From: Opisthocomus hoazin
Lineage: Eukaryota > Chordata > Aves > Opisthocomiformes > Opisthocomidae
Assembly (NCBI RefSeq): GCF_030867145.1
Contig: NC_134421.1
Span: forward strand, 30,573,979 to 30,637,978
DNA: 64,000 nt
Direction: 5' to 3'
Shown here piece after piece: positions 50,965 to 64,000 of this stretch. Below the pieces are notes generated by a model, which saw nothing but the letters and a program-made list of their open reading frames with translations, did no database searches and was not told the origin of the DNA. A program made the position numbers and the translations under genes. Position 1 is the first letter of the stretch. Each line of letters starts with the position of its first letter.

Positions 50965-53900
50965 ATTTCAGCGTGGAGGGCACCCTTGGAAGGAAACTTC
51001 TGCGCAGCCAGGCGAGCAGTCCCTGTTGGATCTGGGCACCGAATGGGCAGCAAAGGTCGACAGCTTGCCCCAGCCGCCATCCCGCCTGGCTGTTTCACGC
51101 ACCGCGGGCACGATTCCCGCTCCAGCTGGATCAGTACGATGCAAACTGGCTCTGAAAGTCCCGCAGCTGGGGAGGGGAGCACCTGATGGCCCTGGCCCAG
51201 AACCATGCAAGGTGATCTGCAGCCCCACCCCTGTGGGGACCCATCCCACTGCTGCTATGAGGCCTGCCCCAATTGCCCCTCGGCCTCTCAGCTGCCTCTC
51301 GGCCCAGCTCTCCGTGGGATGGCAGCCATGCCTGCCCGGGCACCGACTGCGGACACCCAGGAGCAAGGCAGGCCCTGGTGCAGAGGCCGGTTTCCCATAG
51401 GCATTTGCTTGTGCGTGCTTCACTAACGACCAACCGCTCAGAAAAAGCAAAAAGAAGTGGAGAACGTGGGCGTAGCCCCACTTCCCTTCCTCTTCCCCTT
51501 CCCTAATCACACACACACACATGAGACAGCTTGACCCAGACCCGGGTTTGCTCCCATTAAAATCGATAGCAGGTTCGCTACACATTTCCAGTGTTGCCCT
51601 CTTCCCCCCTGTACTTAAAGAGATGTCAGTTAATGTCCCACGTCGCCAACAACGGCTGCAAAATGCCTGAGCTGAGATGGGCTCAGTGCCTCAAAATGTA
51701 TTTCTAAAATCAAAACTCAGCAGCTCACTCAATATTGTTTCGGGGGTTTTTTGACCTGTGACTTTAGCAATATTAACTTTCCCTTTCAACAGACAAAGGA
51801 AGGCTGATAAGCTTAATAAGATTAAATATGGTATGCAGAGCACTAACAAGGCCTAACCCAGCCCCAGCTGCCCCGGCAGGACTGTGGCCATTGTTTCCTT
51901 ATGGGGGAGCAGGGCTGCAGCTTCTAGCAGTTCTCGTCCTCACTGCTGTGCTTAAAACTCCCCCCTTTTGAAGCTAAAAATAATTAAAGGGGAACATCAA
52001 ACTTCCTCTGATTTAGTTCTCTCTGTAAGAAGGGAAAATTAAAAGCATTGGTATTGTGGATGCGCATCTTCATGTTCCACAGCCTAGGCTGGGCAGCCCA
52101 GAGCCAGCTGGGAGGCAAAATGAAGAAGATCCATGGAGAAGATACAAGTAGACAGTCAGCATTAACGTCCAGATTCTTTCCTAACTCACTTATTGCACCA
52201 GAAAAGCAATGAGAATTTAGGATATTTTTGTATGTGCTTTCTCCAAAGCCTCGTGGAGCGACGAAACGAGTCCTGACGGTGTCAGTCAGCACTGGCTTAA
52301 GCTCTGAGAGCCCGAAGCCTTCCCCTGCTCCCCTCGGACGCCAAGGCAACTTTGCCGGTGAGCGGGCAAAAGGCTGCATTTCTTGTTTGTAAAATGCCTT
52401 GACCTCCAAGCCTGACATCACAGGACCTCTCAGGGGACAAAAAGGTCTGCCTCAGTCGGAGCTCCTCCGTTTTCCTCCATTTTCCAAATAAATAAAGTCC
52501 TCATTTTCACCCTGAATGTGAGACGCCAGACTTCATGCCTTTCACCTGTCTCGGGCTGGATATTTCTCGCCCTGGATGTGACAGCAGTTTAATTTCATAG
52601 ATGACATTCCAAATTTGGGTAAGAGGAGAGCATGAAACTTGGGGTTTTTTTCCAGCAGTTGCTTTTTGTTTCAAAACTGACAGCTGTGAACCAGCAGTTT
52701 ACAGACTTACCCCCTAGGTGTGGTGTGGTAGTGAAGGCACTGTAGGGAACTCAAACAAATCTGCAATAAATATAAAATACTGCAACTTGGTAAGTGCTTA
52801 AGTGCCTGTAAAAACAGTTGAAATAGGACATTTGGAACAGATTTAATATTTTGGGAAAAAAAGGGGAATGATTTAAAGCCTAGAAAATAAGACGTAGGTA
52901 TAAAGATTTCACTCCACAACAATAAATTTTACAGAAGGAAACATCTCCCTCACTTTGTTAGCCAATTCTTCAATGCTAAGAAAAATGCTTCGCCTCTTAC
53001 CAGTCTCTGCACCTCGCTGATAGCCAACCAACATGTGACTTTAACCACCCTACGCCCCTTTAAAATCTTGATTAACTGGTAACAATTAGTTCCGTGCCTC
53101 AAATGCACCGGGAATTTAATGAATGTAGGGCAGAAGATGAGAGGGAAGAGGTAGCTGGAGCCCCGCTCTGAGGCTTGCCTGGAGTCGTGATGAAACCAGC
53201 CACTGGCACCTCACCTGCATCAGGGTTCCCGTCATTACTGTGCTGGAACTAGGACGTTTGGAAGACATTGGTGAAAAACATCTCTGCAGACAGTCAAGGC
53301 CTAAGTGGCAACGGCTCAAACGCTTATGTTCCTGTCTTCCTTGATATTAACATAATGCCAGTGGCTCCAGTGGACTCACTCTTGCTTTATACTGGCTTGG
53401 AGGGGAGGAGGATCTGTCTCCTGCTTCTGGGTTTACGTCTACTCGTCATCTGCTGCGCGACACTGAGCCAAGCAGCCTTTGACTTCACTGAAGCCAGTGC
53501 AGTGATGCTCAACCAGGAACATCACCCAGCCTCACAAGAGCTGAGGGTCTCGCTTGTGGAGGTGGCGCGCAGGGGAAAAAGGAGATGGAGTGAGGGCAGG
53601 GTCCAGCCCCCTTGAGCAGGTGTTAAGAAACAGTCGGGCAAGCACATTCACTGGTTTGAAAATAATTCAGGGCTTTTCTGCTCAGCCTTGCTTGGGGCTT
53701 CATTTTTTGAGGCTGCCCGTGAGGATGTGTCAGATCCTGCTAGCTTGGGATAGCATCAAAACCTGCCCTTGTGCTCCTGCAGTGCAAACTTGGTGGTCTT
53801 GGAGTTACCTTCTCTTGCTGTCTGACTATCGATTTTTAATGTAAGAAGATTCCTCTTCATAAGTGTGAAGCTGAAATCACATAGATTTGAGCCCATTATG

Positions 53901-56900
53901 TCTATAAGACATTTAAAAAAACACTTCAAAATGCATTACATGTAAGATTATTTTAAGAGGCTGAGAAAACGAAAGCTTTTTCAGTCTTCCCAGTGTACAC
54001 AATTAAAGAGTAAAGAACATTTCAGATGCAGTTAGGGAACGTATTTTGCTATAATCAGATAACTACTACAATGCCCTGCCAGAGTAGCTCAGGCTGAGCT
54101 CCAGGAGCCTCTGCAGAGGATAAAAGGATTCACTCAGGCGCCAGCCTCCCTCCTCCCCAGTGAAGAAACCTCTCCAGACATCTCTTCAAGCCAGCGCGAG
54201 CTGCAAAGCCCTGTACATCCCCAGTGAGTTGTTACCTCTGGGGGAAACCAGAAGGCAGAAACAAAGTACCAGCCCAGCAGCTTTTTCCTAGCAAAGTCCT
54301 TGCTTTGTTACGCCAGGTAAACACGCCTGTAGCCTCCCTTTTGGCTTTTTCAAGACACAGAGAGTTTAATTAAGTACAGCAAAAGGAATCTCAGAGGTTC
54401 ACAAACCTTTTAAGTCGGTTGAAGCCCAGGAGGTCTTGGTCTGGATTATGATTTTGCGTAGAAAGTTGTTATTTTTGTAATTCTACACAAAACCAGGTCA
54501 TACTTATTTCCTCTGATTCATTTTCAAGGAGGCATTCTGCCTGGCCAAAATTATAAGGAAAACCAGAGATGCAACAGCAAAAAGAAGAAATCCCTCCTGG
54601 AGATAATGTCCCCACGTGGGGCTACGGGGCAGCACCAAGGTGCGTTCAAGGTGCGGTGTTGGGGCCAGTCACCAGCGAGCAGCCAGTTAGCAAGGGGAGG
54701 CCTCCCCAAGCCCTGCGGCAAAAAAAAAATCAAACATTTCAGCATTTTCAGCACAACAGAGAGGAGGTGAAAAATGCCCGAATGAATCAAAGTGGAGAGC
54801 AGGGCTGGGCCAGCCCCTGGACGGGGCACGGTGACTGCCACAGGGCTATGAGGTCTGACGGGTGACACAGACCTGGATCCTTCCAGGTGTTGAGGCACCG
54901 CTGGGAATGCTTGCACGGCTCTTGGGGCCACACAGCTCCGAAGGTCACCTGGGGTGGGTGGAAGGCCCTTGGAGCCATATTTCCAGAAGCAGGCTATAAT
55001 TTTATAAAGTGCAGGCAGCTGGGGACAGACCAGCCTGATTCCTGCATCTCCCACCTGGCATGGTACAGCCTGTCCTCTGCCTTTGACTCTGCAAACTCCA
55101 ACTGCCTGCACTCCACACCGTCGCCTTTTCCCTGCACCATTTCCAAACTCCCCCTCAGCGAGGGCAGGGGATACAGAATATCAGCCTTTCCTAGAAGAGT
55201 TCCACATCCCAGTTTCATCTGCCGTTGCTCATGCTACCTGCAGCTCAGGGCACCTGCTCCTGCGACATGCCTGATGGCATGCTATGGTCCCTCCTTGCTC
55301 AGAGCTGGTGGGAAGTCTCTCTGGCTCAAAGCACTCGCCGGCAGCCTTGGCTCCTCTCCGATACCAGTCTGGCACAGGGCTTGCTGGCTCAGGGCCATGG
55401 CAGGGAGATGCTGCAGCAGGGCGACGCTGCAGCAGGGCATCAACGTCTGACCCTTCCTACCCAGCACAGCCACCAACTTACAGCCAGGTCAGGAGCAGCT
55501 CCTTATACTCCACGAGAGGCACAGGATTCACTCCCACTTCAGGCCCCCATCTTGCTGAGCTCAGTCCCCCGCGGGACATTTGTAGCAGCGTGTTTGTGAA
55601 GCAAGCAAAAGCTGCTCTGAGGGAAGCCCCCGAACGTGGCTGCTGGCTGTCTCTTGCACTGGTGTGCATTTTGCACCCAGCTGGTGCTGCTGCCTGCTAC
55701 TCCTTGTAACACCAACGCGGGGTTCTCCACGCCACTCGGAATGTTTCTGGGTTGGGTGAAGAGGACTTTGCTATTTCCAGTCGAGCTATAAATGACTGGG
55801 TACCAGATAGCCCACAAGTAAGCGTGTCACAGGTTAGTAGAACCTGGGAGGGGGTGAAGGTCTATGTTTTGACAAGAATTCCTCCATACCACACAGTCCC
55901 TGTGTTACCACAGCAGTCTGACCAGGATTAAGTGAGACCTGAAGGAGTCTGATATCAAAACCCAAACCACTGCAAAGCCTGAGGCCATCCCCTCTGCAGA
56001 ACATCAACCACAGCAAACCTGCACAACAGCCTCTGCCTTGCATGGCAATTGGTCTGCCTTGTGAGTAATGTCAGTCATGAAACCTGCTTCCCTGTCAAAT
56101 CTTGTGATGTTACGGGTCCCCCTCACTGCAGTAAACCTATGCTGCCCTTCCTATGGCTCTGCTGACCTCTGTTCCCTCCACGGTCGGCTTCCCTTAGCGT
56201 AACCTAATGCCCACCACAACCGACTGCACAGCGCAAGGTTGGCAGGAATGGGATAAAGGGTGCCAAACCCCCAGGGGGATCAATTGACAAGGAGGAGGGT
56301 AGGTGCTGTGACTCAGTAAATTTTGGTTTGTTGACCTGAAACACAGGGCTAAAGCCCAGAGTGGTGGGCTATGTCAGATTATGGCTTTCAGAGCTGCCTG
56401 TTGCTCAGAAGCAGCTGCTTTCAGACCTGTCTCAGAACTGGACCACGGAGAGGAGACACAGGGAAGATTTTCTGATTGTTAGTAGGCTTAAGCGAGTCCT
56501 AAAAACTTGTGTCAGGGTGCAGCAAGGGCTAGTTGCGCCCCAGGTAAGGAGAGCTGGGAGCCCAGTGCGGCAGCAAGGCTGGCAGAGGCAGTGGCCGCGG
56601 CAGAGAGGAGCCAGGGCGCAGAGTGGTACCTGGGAGGCTGGGCCGGGCTCAGAGACCGTGACCAGGGCCAGGCACAGCACAGCCACCACAGCCCAGATCA
56701 GCGACCGTGCTGGTCTGAGCCAAGCCAGGGACCTGAGCCCACAGGTGTGGGTCCAGGCCAGGATGACAGGCAGAGGGAGGCAGGAGCCCAGGCACAGCTT
56801 CTGCCCAGCCCCCGGGGGACCCACGGTGAAGCCGCAGCTGAAAAGCAGCTCCCAGGGGAGCGAAGGGGCAGGCACCCGCCTTAGGTTGTCTGAACCAAAG

Positions 56901-59099
56901 CTGGTGTCAGTGAAGGAGCCGACCTTGGACCCAGCCAGCTGAGCTCCTCGGCTGAGCCTACGAGATGCCCCGAGGGTGGATGCTCTCCAAGGCAGTGACT
57001 GTAACGTGCTGTTCCAGCTCAGGTGGTTGATGAAAAGGCTACAATCAGCTTAATTCTAGAAGATCTCTGCAGAGCCATGTCCACACAGATGCAAAAGCTC
57101 AATCACATTTTCCAAAGAAAACTGGCTTCTGCTGTGCCAGAGTAGATTCCAAGATAGGCAGGAAGGTTAAAATGACTCTATTTAATCCAATAGTGTGATA
57201 ATGAGACAAAGTGATTAACTACACGTCCATAATGAGAAAGAGTTTGTGTACAGGCTTGGACCAGCTTTATCGTATCACCTTGTAAACTGACTCTATGTTC
57301 ACATATACCTACTGGCTTTTCTGTACTCTAATTACTAGTGTTTCTGTGTTAAACCAAAGGGTAAAGCCTGTAATTAGGAGGCAGAGAGACCATTGTTGTC
57401 TTGGGCACCTCCTTGGCCAAAGAGAGCCCAGCTGAGAAGATCAGTCATAACCAGCCGGGAGTAAAATGAACTTCCCCCTTCAGCAGTACTTCAGACAGAG
57501 GACATTTGGATGTCACTAGCAGCATGATGAGCTGGATTAAACATCTACCCAAGCAGAGCATCTGTGATCACTCTCGATACCATACCCACAAAGCACCAGT
57601 TGAACACAGCCATTTCTGGGATGACGGCAGCAGCCACCGCTCACTGAACAGCAGCCCGCCCCTGGGGTACAAGTAGAATTTTGCCCAGCCACATCTGGCT
57701 AAAGCTCTCTTCTAGCAAACAGATTCAGAGTATATCTAGCATTTGCTAGAGCTGATAGATTTTTGTTCGAAGCAGCGTATCAGAAAGCTGTACTATAAGA
57801 AGTTTGCATGTCCCCTTCAACAGCCCAACACCGGAGGGTCTAATTGTAGCACCAGAAGTGCAAATACCTGCCTAACCACAGCTGATGATACTCAGGCTCT
57901 CTTCTGATGGGAATTCATTTTCTGATGTCCCTCTTATCCTTTCAAGCTGTTTCCTGTCTGCTCACCAGCAATACAGCTCGTTTACAGCAGCTTGAAGATG
58001 TATGTGAGAGGGGGGAAAAAAAAAATTGATTGAAAACACTTTGGAGGACAAGATGCTAAAGTAAAACCGATGATATGGAGGAGGAGAACAATAAAAGAAA
58101 TTCAGACACCTTTGCAGTAACAACAGCCAGCCAGCAAGCCAACTACAGCTGAACCAGAATAGAAGCTAGGTCATTTCCATTTCAGCCTAGGAAAAAGTGA
58201 AGCAGCTGTAAGGTGATCACAGCTTTGGAAACAATTCTGCGAAGAGTGAACAATGCCAGCAAATCCAAGCAGTCAGATACTGATTATTGCACTGTGATGC
58301 TTTTTCATGACAGTCCCCTGAAACTGTTCACCTGGTCTTCTGTGGGACTGCGATTGCTGGCACGGCTCTGTCGATCGTACAGCACTGCACAACAGCTGCA
58401 GGCAGTGCTGTCTCTGCCTGTTTATATTAACTGAAACCCTTCGTGTCAAACGTCTTGCGTTTCCAAAAGATAGCTGCATGTGTGAACACCTGGTCTCCTC
58501 CTATGTTTTCCTGTTATATCACTGCATTATGACATATCCTGATGGGTCCCATCCTTCTCCAAACTGCAAACCCGATGAGCATCCAAACTAAGTTCCGTAA
58601 CATGGGAAAGATGCTACAACTTGAGGCAAACCCATAAGTGTGCTGCCTGGAAGGTGGTGTAACTGTTCAGGCATAGCCCCCTCTGGTATGACCACCCTCA
58701 CCCTGCCGCCTTGTTTCAGGACACAATTTGCTCTAGTGTACTAGCTTGTTGAGGAGTGGAGAAGCTTGTCTCCTGTGTCCTGGTCACATCCTTTGAGACA
58801 GGACTAAAAGGAGCACATGACTATATTGCTTCTACAAGGACAGTCCTGCTTTACCTTGTCCCAAGCTGGCATTTAGAAATAAGCAATACTAATAAACAGG
58901 ATATATGGAGAAGCTCGTGGAAGCAGGGAGAGGGAATTACCCTCATTGCAGTGGTTCTCGAAAAAAGCAATAGAGAATTCATCTGATAATTAGAGAAATA
59001 TTCAGTCCTGTCCTTCTGGTAACAGAGGACTGTTCCACATAGTACTTCTTCCAGAAGAACGTTTTTGTGCCAGGTAGGTACTTCTGATTCTTCTGAAAT
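50965..59099. other. Intergenic downstream of E2F7, no gene recognised
   Basis: GC-rich stretches at about 50990-51480, 54600-55700 and 56500-56950 give overlapping long open frames on both strands. None contains a domain I recognise. A pyrimidine tract followed by a short (CA)n run is at about 51480-51520. Overlapping AATAAA signals occur at about 52486-52494. No exon of CSRP2, the expected next gene from mammalian order, is visible. Confidence 0.55.
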
Positions 59100-59701
59100 T
59101 CAATGGCATTCTGGGATGCATCAAGAGGAGTGTGGCCAGCAGGTCGAGGGAGGTTCTCCTCCCCCTCTACTCTGCCCTAGTGAGGCCTCATCTGGAGTAC
59201 TCTGTCCAGTTCTGGGCTCCCCAGTTCAAGAAAGATGAAGAGCTACTGGAGAGAGTCCAGCGGAGGGCTACAAGGATGGTGAGGGGACTGGAGCATCTCT
59301 CCTATGAGGAGAGGCTGAGGGAGCTGGGCTTGTTCAGCCTGAAGAAGAGAAGGCTGAGAGTGGACCTTACAAATGCTTACAAATATCTGAAGGGTGGGTG
59401 TCAGGAGGATGGGGCCAAGCTCTTTTCAGTGGTGCCCAGCAACAGAACAAGGGGTAATGGGCACAAACTGAAGCACAGGAAGTTCCGTCTGAACATGAGG
59501 AAGAACTTCTTCCCTCTGAGGGTGACGGAGCACTGGAACAGGATGCCCAGGGAGGTTGTGGAGTCTCCTTCTCTGGAGATATTCAAGACCTGCCTGGACA
59601 AGGTCCTCTGCAGCCTGCTGTAGGTGACCCTGCTTCGGCAGGAGGGTTGGACTAGATGACCCAGAGGTCCCTTCCAACCCCTACCATTCTGTGATTCTGT
59701 G
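59100..59701 (+). mobile_element. CR1 LINE fragment, 5'-truncated, well preserved
   Basis: The CR1 ORF2 C-terminal frame is open from 59102 to the TAG at 59621-59623 (about 173 codons). It includes [36 protein letters not shown] and [18 protein letters not shown] short 3' UTR follows with the typical ACTAGATGACCCAGAGGTCC and two copies of the octamer ATTCTGTG at 59686-59701. It lacks the endonuclease and polymerase core, so it cannot move by itself. The intact frame suggests that it is younger than the copy at 11.8 kb. Confidence 0.93.
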
Positions 59702-62700
59702 AAACTGCAGAATAAAACTTTTGCTAGTTTAGATGAAGTCATGACTTCTGTCAGCAGAAATCCACAGATAAATTTAAATCCATAAATCACATTTGTGATG
59801 TCTGTTTGAGGAGTCAAATCTTTTCTTCCTTGCTTCTAAGATAGTAGAAGTTCTATCACGAGTAAAATATCCATATATATCTATATATAAAACACCGGAG
59901 GTAATTTTTAAACTCTCCATTTAATGGATTCATGATTCAACCTTACCACAATCACCTCCTACTTTTATGAGTCTAACTCAATGGTGCAATTTTGGTTTGT
60001 TGTTCAGGGATAGATTTTTTTCAATTAATATCCTGTTGTGTAGTGACACAATTCCAGGAGATCTTTAGGGATGAGTCAGTCACATGGGACATCTATCATG
60101 TGTAGAGAAAAAAAATCCCACTTGGGACCTGGATTAAATATCACTTGAAAGACATCAGAATTCATATTATAAGGCTTTCAATTCTGTGAGGCTGTCACTC
60201 ACACCAGTCTGAGGGCATTTAAGCATCTGCAAGTGCCTAAGTCACTTCATGCCATTTTTAGACTATGAAGACAGTGGACCTCCAGGTAAGGAAGAATCTT
60301 ACCTGGGCTGTTTGTTGTTTATGTTAGTTTTATCTGACTAAATGGATTGATTTTCTCTTAAGGATTGGTGAGCAGAGCAAGCTAATCCTTGTTGAGACTG
60401 CTGAAGTTAATGAAGTTGCATCAGGAACTGATTTAGCACTGTTCAGTTAAGGAAGTGAAGTAAACAGGAGTTAACTTTGTACTTCTGGAGGAAAGGTAGG
60501 ACAAATGTGGAGTAAAGGACTGACTTCTCAAAGCAAATTCAGGATAATGCGTATATCAGGAGATGCTGAGAAAATAAATGCCGAAGAAAAATATCTTGAT
60601 AGCATGCTAGTTAGGATAAGGTGTCTTGTTGCAAGACATTTTTTCATGCCTACAGTAAGGTCTTGTCACATAATTTTTTTTTCTCACTGTGTTTTGTCCT
60701 ATCAACAGTTTGGTCCTGGAGCCAAATATGACTAGGGGTATTTATTTGTTCATAACTTCTGAATTTAAACCATTGAAATGCACATCTGGGTTGGGAGCCA
60801 TACACATTGAAAATATATCAGTTGATATGAAACTAAGCAACATTTCTGCTTAGCAACAAATTGTTGTGAGCACATCACTGCCATGCCCAAATGCCTGTCT
60901 ATTGTGGCCAGGAAAATCATATTAATATCCATATGAAGTACGTTGCATTTGAAGAGCTGAGAAAAGTGCTAAATGGGTTTTTTAGCTAACACAGATGAAA
61001 TCTACTACTCTATAAAACTATCTGGCTATGTAGGGCTTGATATTTTTACAGGAAGGGAAGTATAGGGAGGTAGAAGTGATGTGGTCTCTGGGAACTCTGA
61101 ACAGCACAGCTAGCAGTGTTCCTCATTGGCTATTCAACACCACGCTGTCAAGGTTCTTAGTGCACTTGCAGCTGGTTCCACTTCCAAGCACCTTCTTCAG
61201 ACAGAATATTAAAAAGATTTATTTTGGCCCTAAGAACCTACAGTTTCCAGACAGTCCCAGACACTGGTGCATCTCAATAATGGGGATCTCAGAGGACAGA
61301 CAAGTGGGAGCATTCTTCACTACAGAAGTACTGACATGCTTGAGTTCTGCAAAGCTTTGTCCACATGAATAGCTTGCTGATTTCTAAGCAAATACCAACT
61401 GTGAGGCTGAGCCAGAAGCTTTCTTAGCTCCATTGTAGCCATCCACAAGTCCTCAGCAGCAGCAAAACTACAGCCTCTCAGTTTTTGCATCACAAAAAGT
61501 TTCACCAAGTGACCTCAAATTGATGGTGGCCTTAGATAACCAAATCTGTAATGCTGCATTCTAGACCCAAATATGTTCATAACCCAAATACACATGTGAA
61601 AAAAATTATTTTTGTTAAAGTATGTGACATACAGCCTTATGTAGGAGGGGTATAGAAGGACACTGAGCAAGTCAATGCCTTGGTCTGGCGCTCTGGCAAG
61701 CACTAGCACTGTCCCACGCTGGAACTAACGTAATATCTTGTAGAAACACAGCACTGCTGACATTAGCTCAGCTGCAAGAATGAAACAGGCCTCTGGGTCC
61801 AGCCAACTTGCCAGTGCCTGCTCTGATTTCCCCACTTTGTAGCCAGGTACATGTATTTCTTCAGGCTATGGGCTAGGACTCAGTGTATAACTTGGGTGCT
61901 GGGCACTTATTCTACTGGAGGGGCATTTCAAACAACTGCTGAGGCACATAACTGCTGCCTCTTTATGAAAAGCTAATAGCTATTAACCTGACAGTCTTTA
62001 ATCTCAGATGATGTCAAAGATACTGGCTGTGCCAAGGATCAAATGATGTCACTATCTCTAGGGACAGTCTCTGTCATGTAAGATCCCCTGCTATTTTCCC
62101 CAGCATTACAGAGTGCTCATATGGCACTCATATCCCACAAAGCAGTGAGCAATCCCAGCTTTCCTTATTGAGCAAGAAACTACATCTATGCATGATAAAA
62201 GCAGAGGATTTTTTCTCCAGTTTCTAAACAAACAGTTCAAATAACATAGATGACACTGTCTTGGCATCTCTTTCAGTTTTCCTTACATTTATTGTGGTTC
62301 TACGCAGATAGAAGCTTTTCCAAGTAGCCACAAATTCTCTGAGAGTGGAAATATCTCAATGGCAGGGGGACATAGACAATCATTTCTATTTCTGCTCATG
62401 GTTTCCATCTTGGAGGCAAAGATGCCATTCCTCACTTTTTCTGCAAAATTTAAAATTCTTTCTCTATGTTTTTAAAAAGCTTTTAGCTTTTGAGACTTTT
62501 CAAAGAGCGTTTTCCTTGATAGCTCTTGACATTTTTTCCACAAAGCTATTGGCCTTCACACAACAGAACAAATAGTTTCAGTGCGGGTAATGTCATGTTT
62601 CAAAACAGCAGTTCCTGTAGCATTGCTGCATGAGTATGCCTAACTGACATCTGCCAAACCTGTAAGTCACTGCTGGAAGCAAAATTGTCTGTTCGGTTAT

Positions 62701-64000
62701 TTGCACACAAAGAACTGTTGGTGTGAGTGAGGAAGCAAAAATCTTAGAGAGGACAAAATAAAAATCCACCTTTTCCTCCTCTGCAAAAACCAGACATTAC
62801 ATTAAAAGGAATAAATAAAACACACTGAAGAGTGAAAGAATACTAGCAATGTATGTTAACAGGCATAAAACCACATTTATAGAGATGGTGGTGGTTTAGG
62901 AACCTTTGGTATTTCCTGCCTTTGGTCACTTATCAGTAGCCCATAAATCTGCCACTCAGTACTGGATTTTTGAAAATCTGTATTAGCTAACTCTGTGCTG
63001 GTTGGACAAACTGTCTTTTTCTGGGCAATACCACATACCCTCCATGAAAGGAAAGACACAACTCTCTGCCTCCGCTCATTTCTGCATTTATTGCTTGCGT
63101 AAAAAGCATCCTGGGACCCTGTACTGGAAGAGAACCCCATTATCCGATACACATATCTGAAAACATAACTCCTGCCCTGAAAAATTAATTCAAGTTAAAG
63201 TATACTCAGAGGATCACCAAAAACATCCTACAGGTAAGCAGACTGCTCTGGCATAGACGTGCTAGGTCACTGGACAAGTTGTAAGTAAATTATCACAGAA
63301 AGTGCTTACAGGGCCTTGAGTGATTTAACGGAGGAGGACGTAGTAAGTCAGAATAATATAAGGAGCATGCACCTAACTCTACTTTCTTTGAATCTGATTG
63401 GCACTTAGGTTTACCAGACTTTTGCTTTTAGAGGGCAGGTTTGGATAACAGGTACAACTCTCACTTTAAAACAACTCTAACTCAACTAGTCTTGATTTGG
63501 TGGACACAAAAGAAGAATGTTCCCTAGAGTTCCTAGGAGTTCCCAGTCCAGAAAGGAAACATTCCCCCAGGTGGACTTGAAAAAGACTGAAACAATTGTA
63601 AAAAAGGCACCAGTAGGTTGATGCAAAAATCAATTGGTTATAATCTGGTTTTAAATCATAATTGTACCACCACAAGAGTGTTGTTTGGATGGCTTAAATG
63701 CACACTTCTGCAGCATGAAATATTCTATTTTTACAAAATATTCTATTAGATTTAACTTTACTGGATTTAAAACAATTATTTGGGTGACACTGACAATATC
63801 CTTTGAAAGATATTTTGCTTTAAAACTTAACTTATTCTCTCATTTTCTCTCTTGGTTAAGGTCATTTATCTTACCGAGCATACATGAAAGTTTCCCTTCT
63901 GCAATAGGTGCAGAGGCTAATGATGACATTCTGCTAGGCTGAGCCCAACAAAGAGCATATGCAGTCCACGTCATGGCACTGCAGGCACCAATTGGAGGGG
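59702..64000. other. Intergenic, no gene recognised
   Basis: AT-rich sequence with only short open frames and no recognisable domain, RNA gene or clear transposon. A short TA-rich stretch is at about 59871-59889. Confidence 0.6.

Noticed and set aside
50968..51585. 205-codon open frame on the minus strand
   Set aside because: GC-rich region with overlapping frames on both strands; no domain or supporting splice or promoter signal.
56361..56942. 193-codon open frame on the plus strand
   Set aside because: GC-rich, overlapped by other frames of similar length on both strands; no known domain.
1..64000. Search for exons of NAV3 and CSRP2, the expected neighbours of E2F7
   Set aside because: No LIM-domain, calponin-homology or AAA-type segment was seen in any open frame.

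Overview
This is a piece of vertebrate nuclear genome, most likely from a bird. The evidence is a complete intron-containing gene with vertebrate splice sites, LINE fragments of the CR1 type ending in the octamer repeats ATTCTATG or ATTCTGTG, and an ERV-L-like endogenous retrovirus whose LTR resembles a family I know from bird genomes. CR1 also occurs in crocodilians and turtles, so 'bird' is inferred and I cannot name the species.

Layout. Positions 1-2215 hold the 3' end of an endogenous retrovirus: part of RNase H, a nearly complete integrase broken by one frameshift, about 490 bases with no env-like reading frame, a purine tract and the 3' LTR. Positions 2216-30040 are gene-poor, with one decayed CR1 fragment (11788-12432), a short reverse CR1 tail near 28.9 kb, and an exon-like segment near 14 kb. 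Positions 30040-31400 are a CpG island with a candidate cell-cycle promoter (E2F-like sites and two inverted CCAAT boxes).

The only intact protein gene is E2F7, on the + strand, with coding sequence from 30906 to 47897. I reconstructed 12 coding exons plus a probable non-coding first exon. Every splice phase joins correctly and gives a 923-residue protein, against about 911 in human. It has two E2F DNA-binding domains in tandem, a CtBP-type PVDLS motif and an N-terminal KEN box. The product is an atypical E2F repressor that binds DNA without a DP partner and switches off E2F target genes in S/G2. The 3' UTR probably runs to a cluster of poly(A) signals near 50.93 kb.

Positions 50965-64000 are again gene-poor, with a GC-rich stretch just after E2F7 and a better preserved CR1 fragment at 59100-59701. 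In mammals NAV3 lies upstream of E2F7 and CSRP2 downstream; I found no exon of either here.

I found no undescribed multi-gene system. The points most worth checking are an overlapping upstream ORF at the E2F7 start, an in-phase candidate cassette exon in intron 10, a KEN degron split by an intron together with an altered C-terminal KEN site, and a strong inverted repeat in intron 8.
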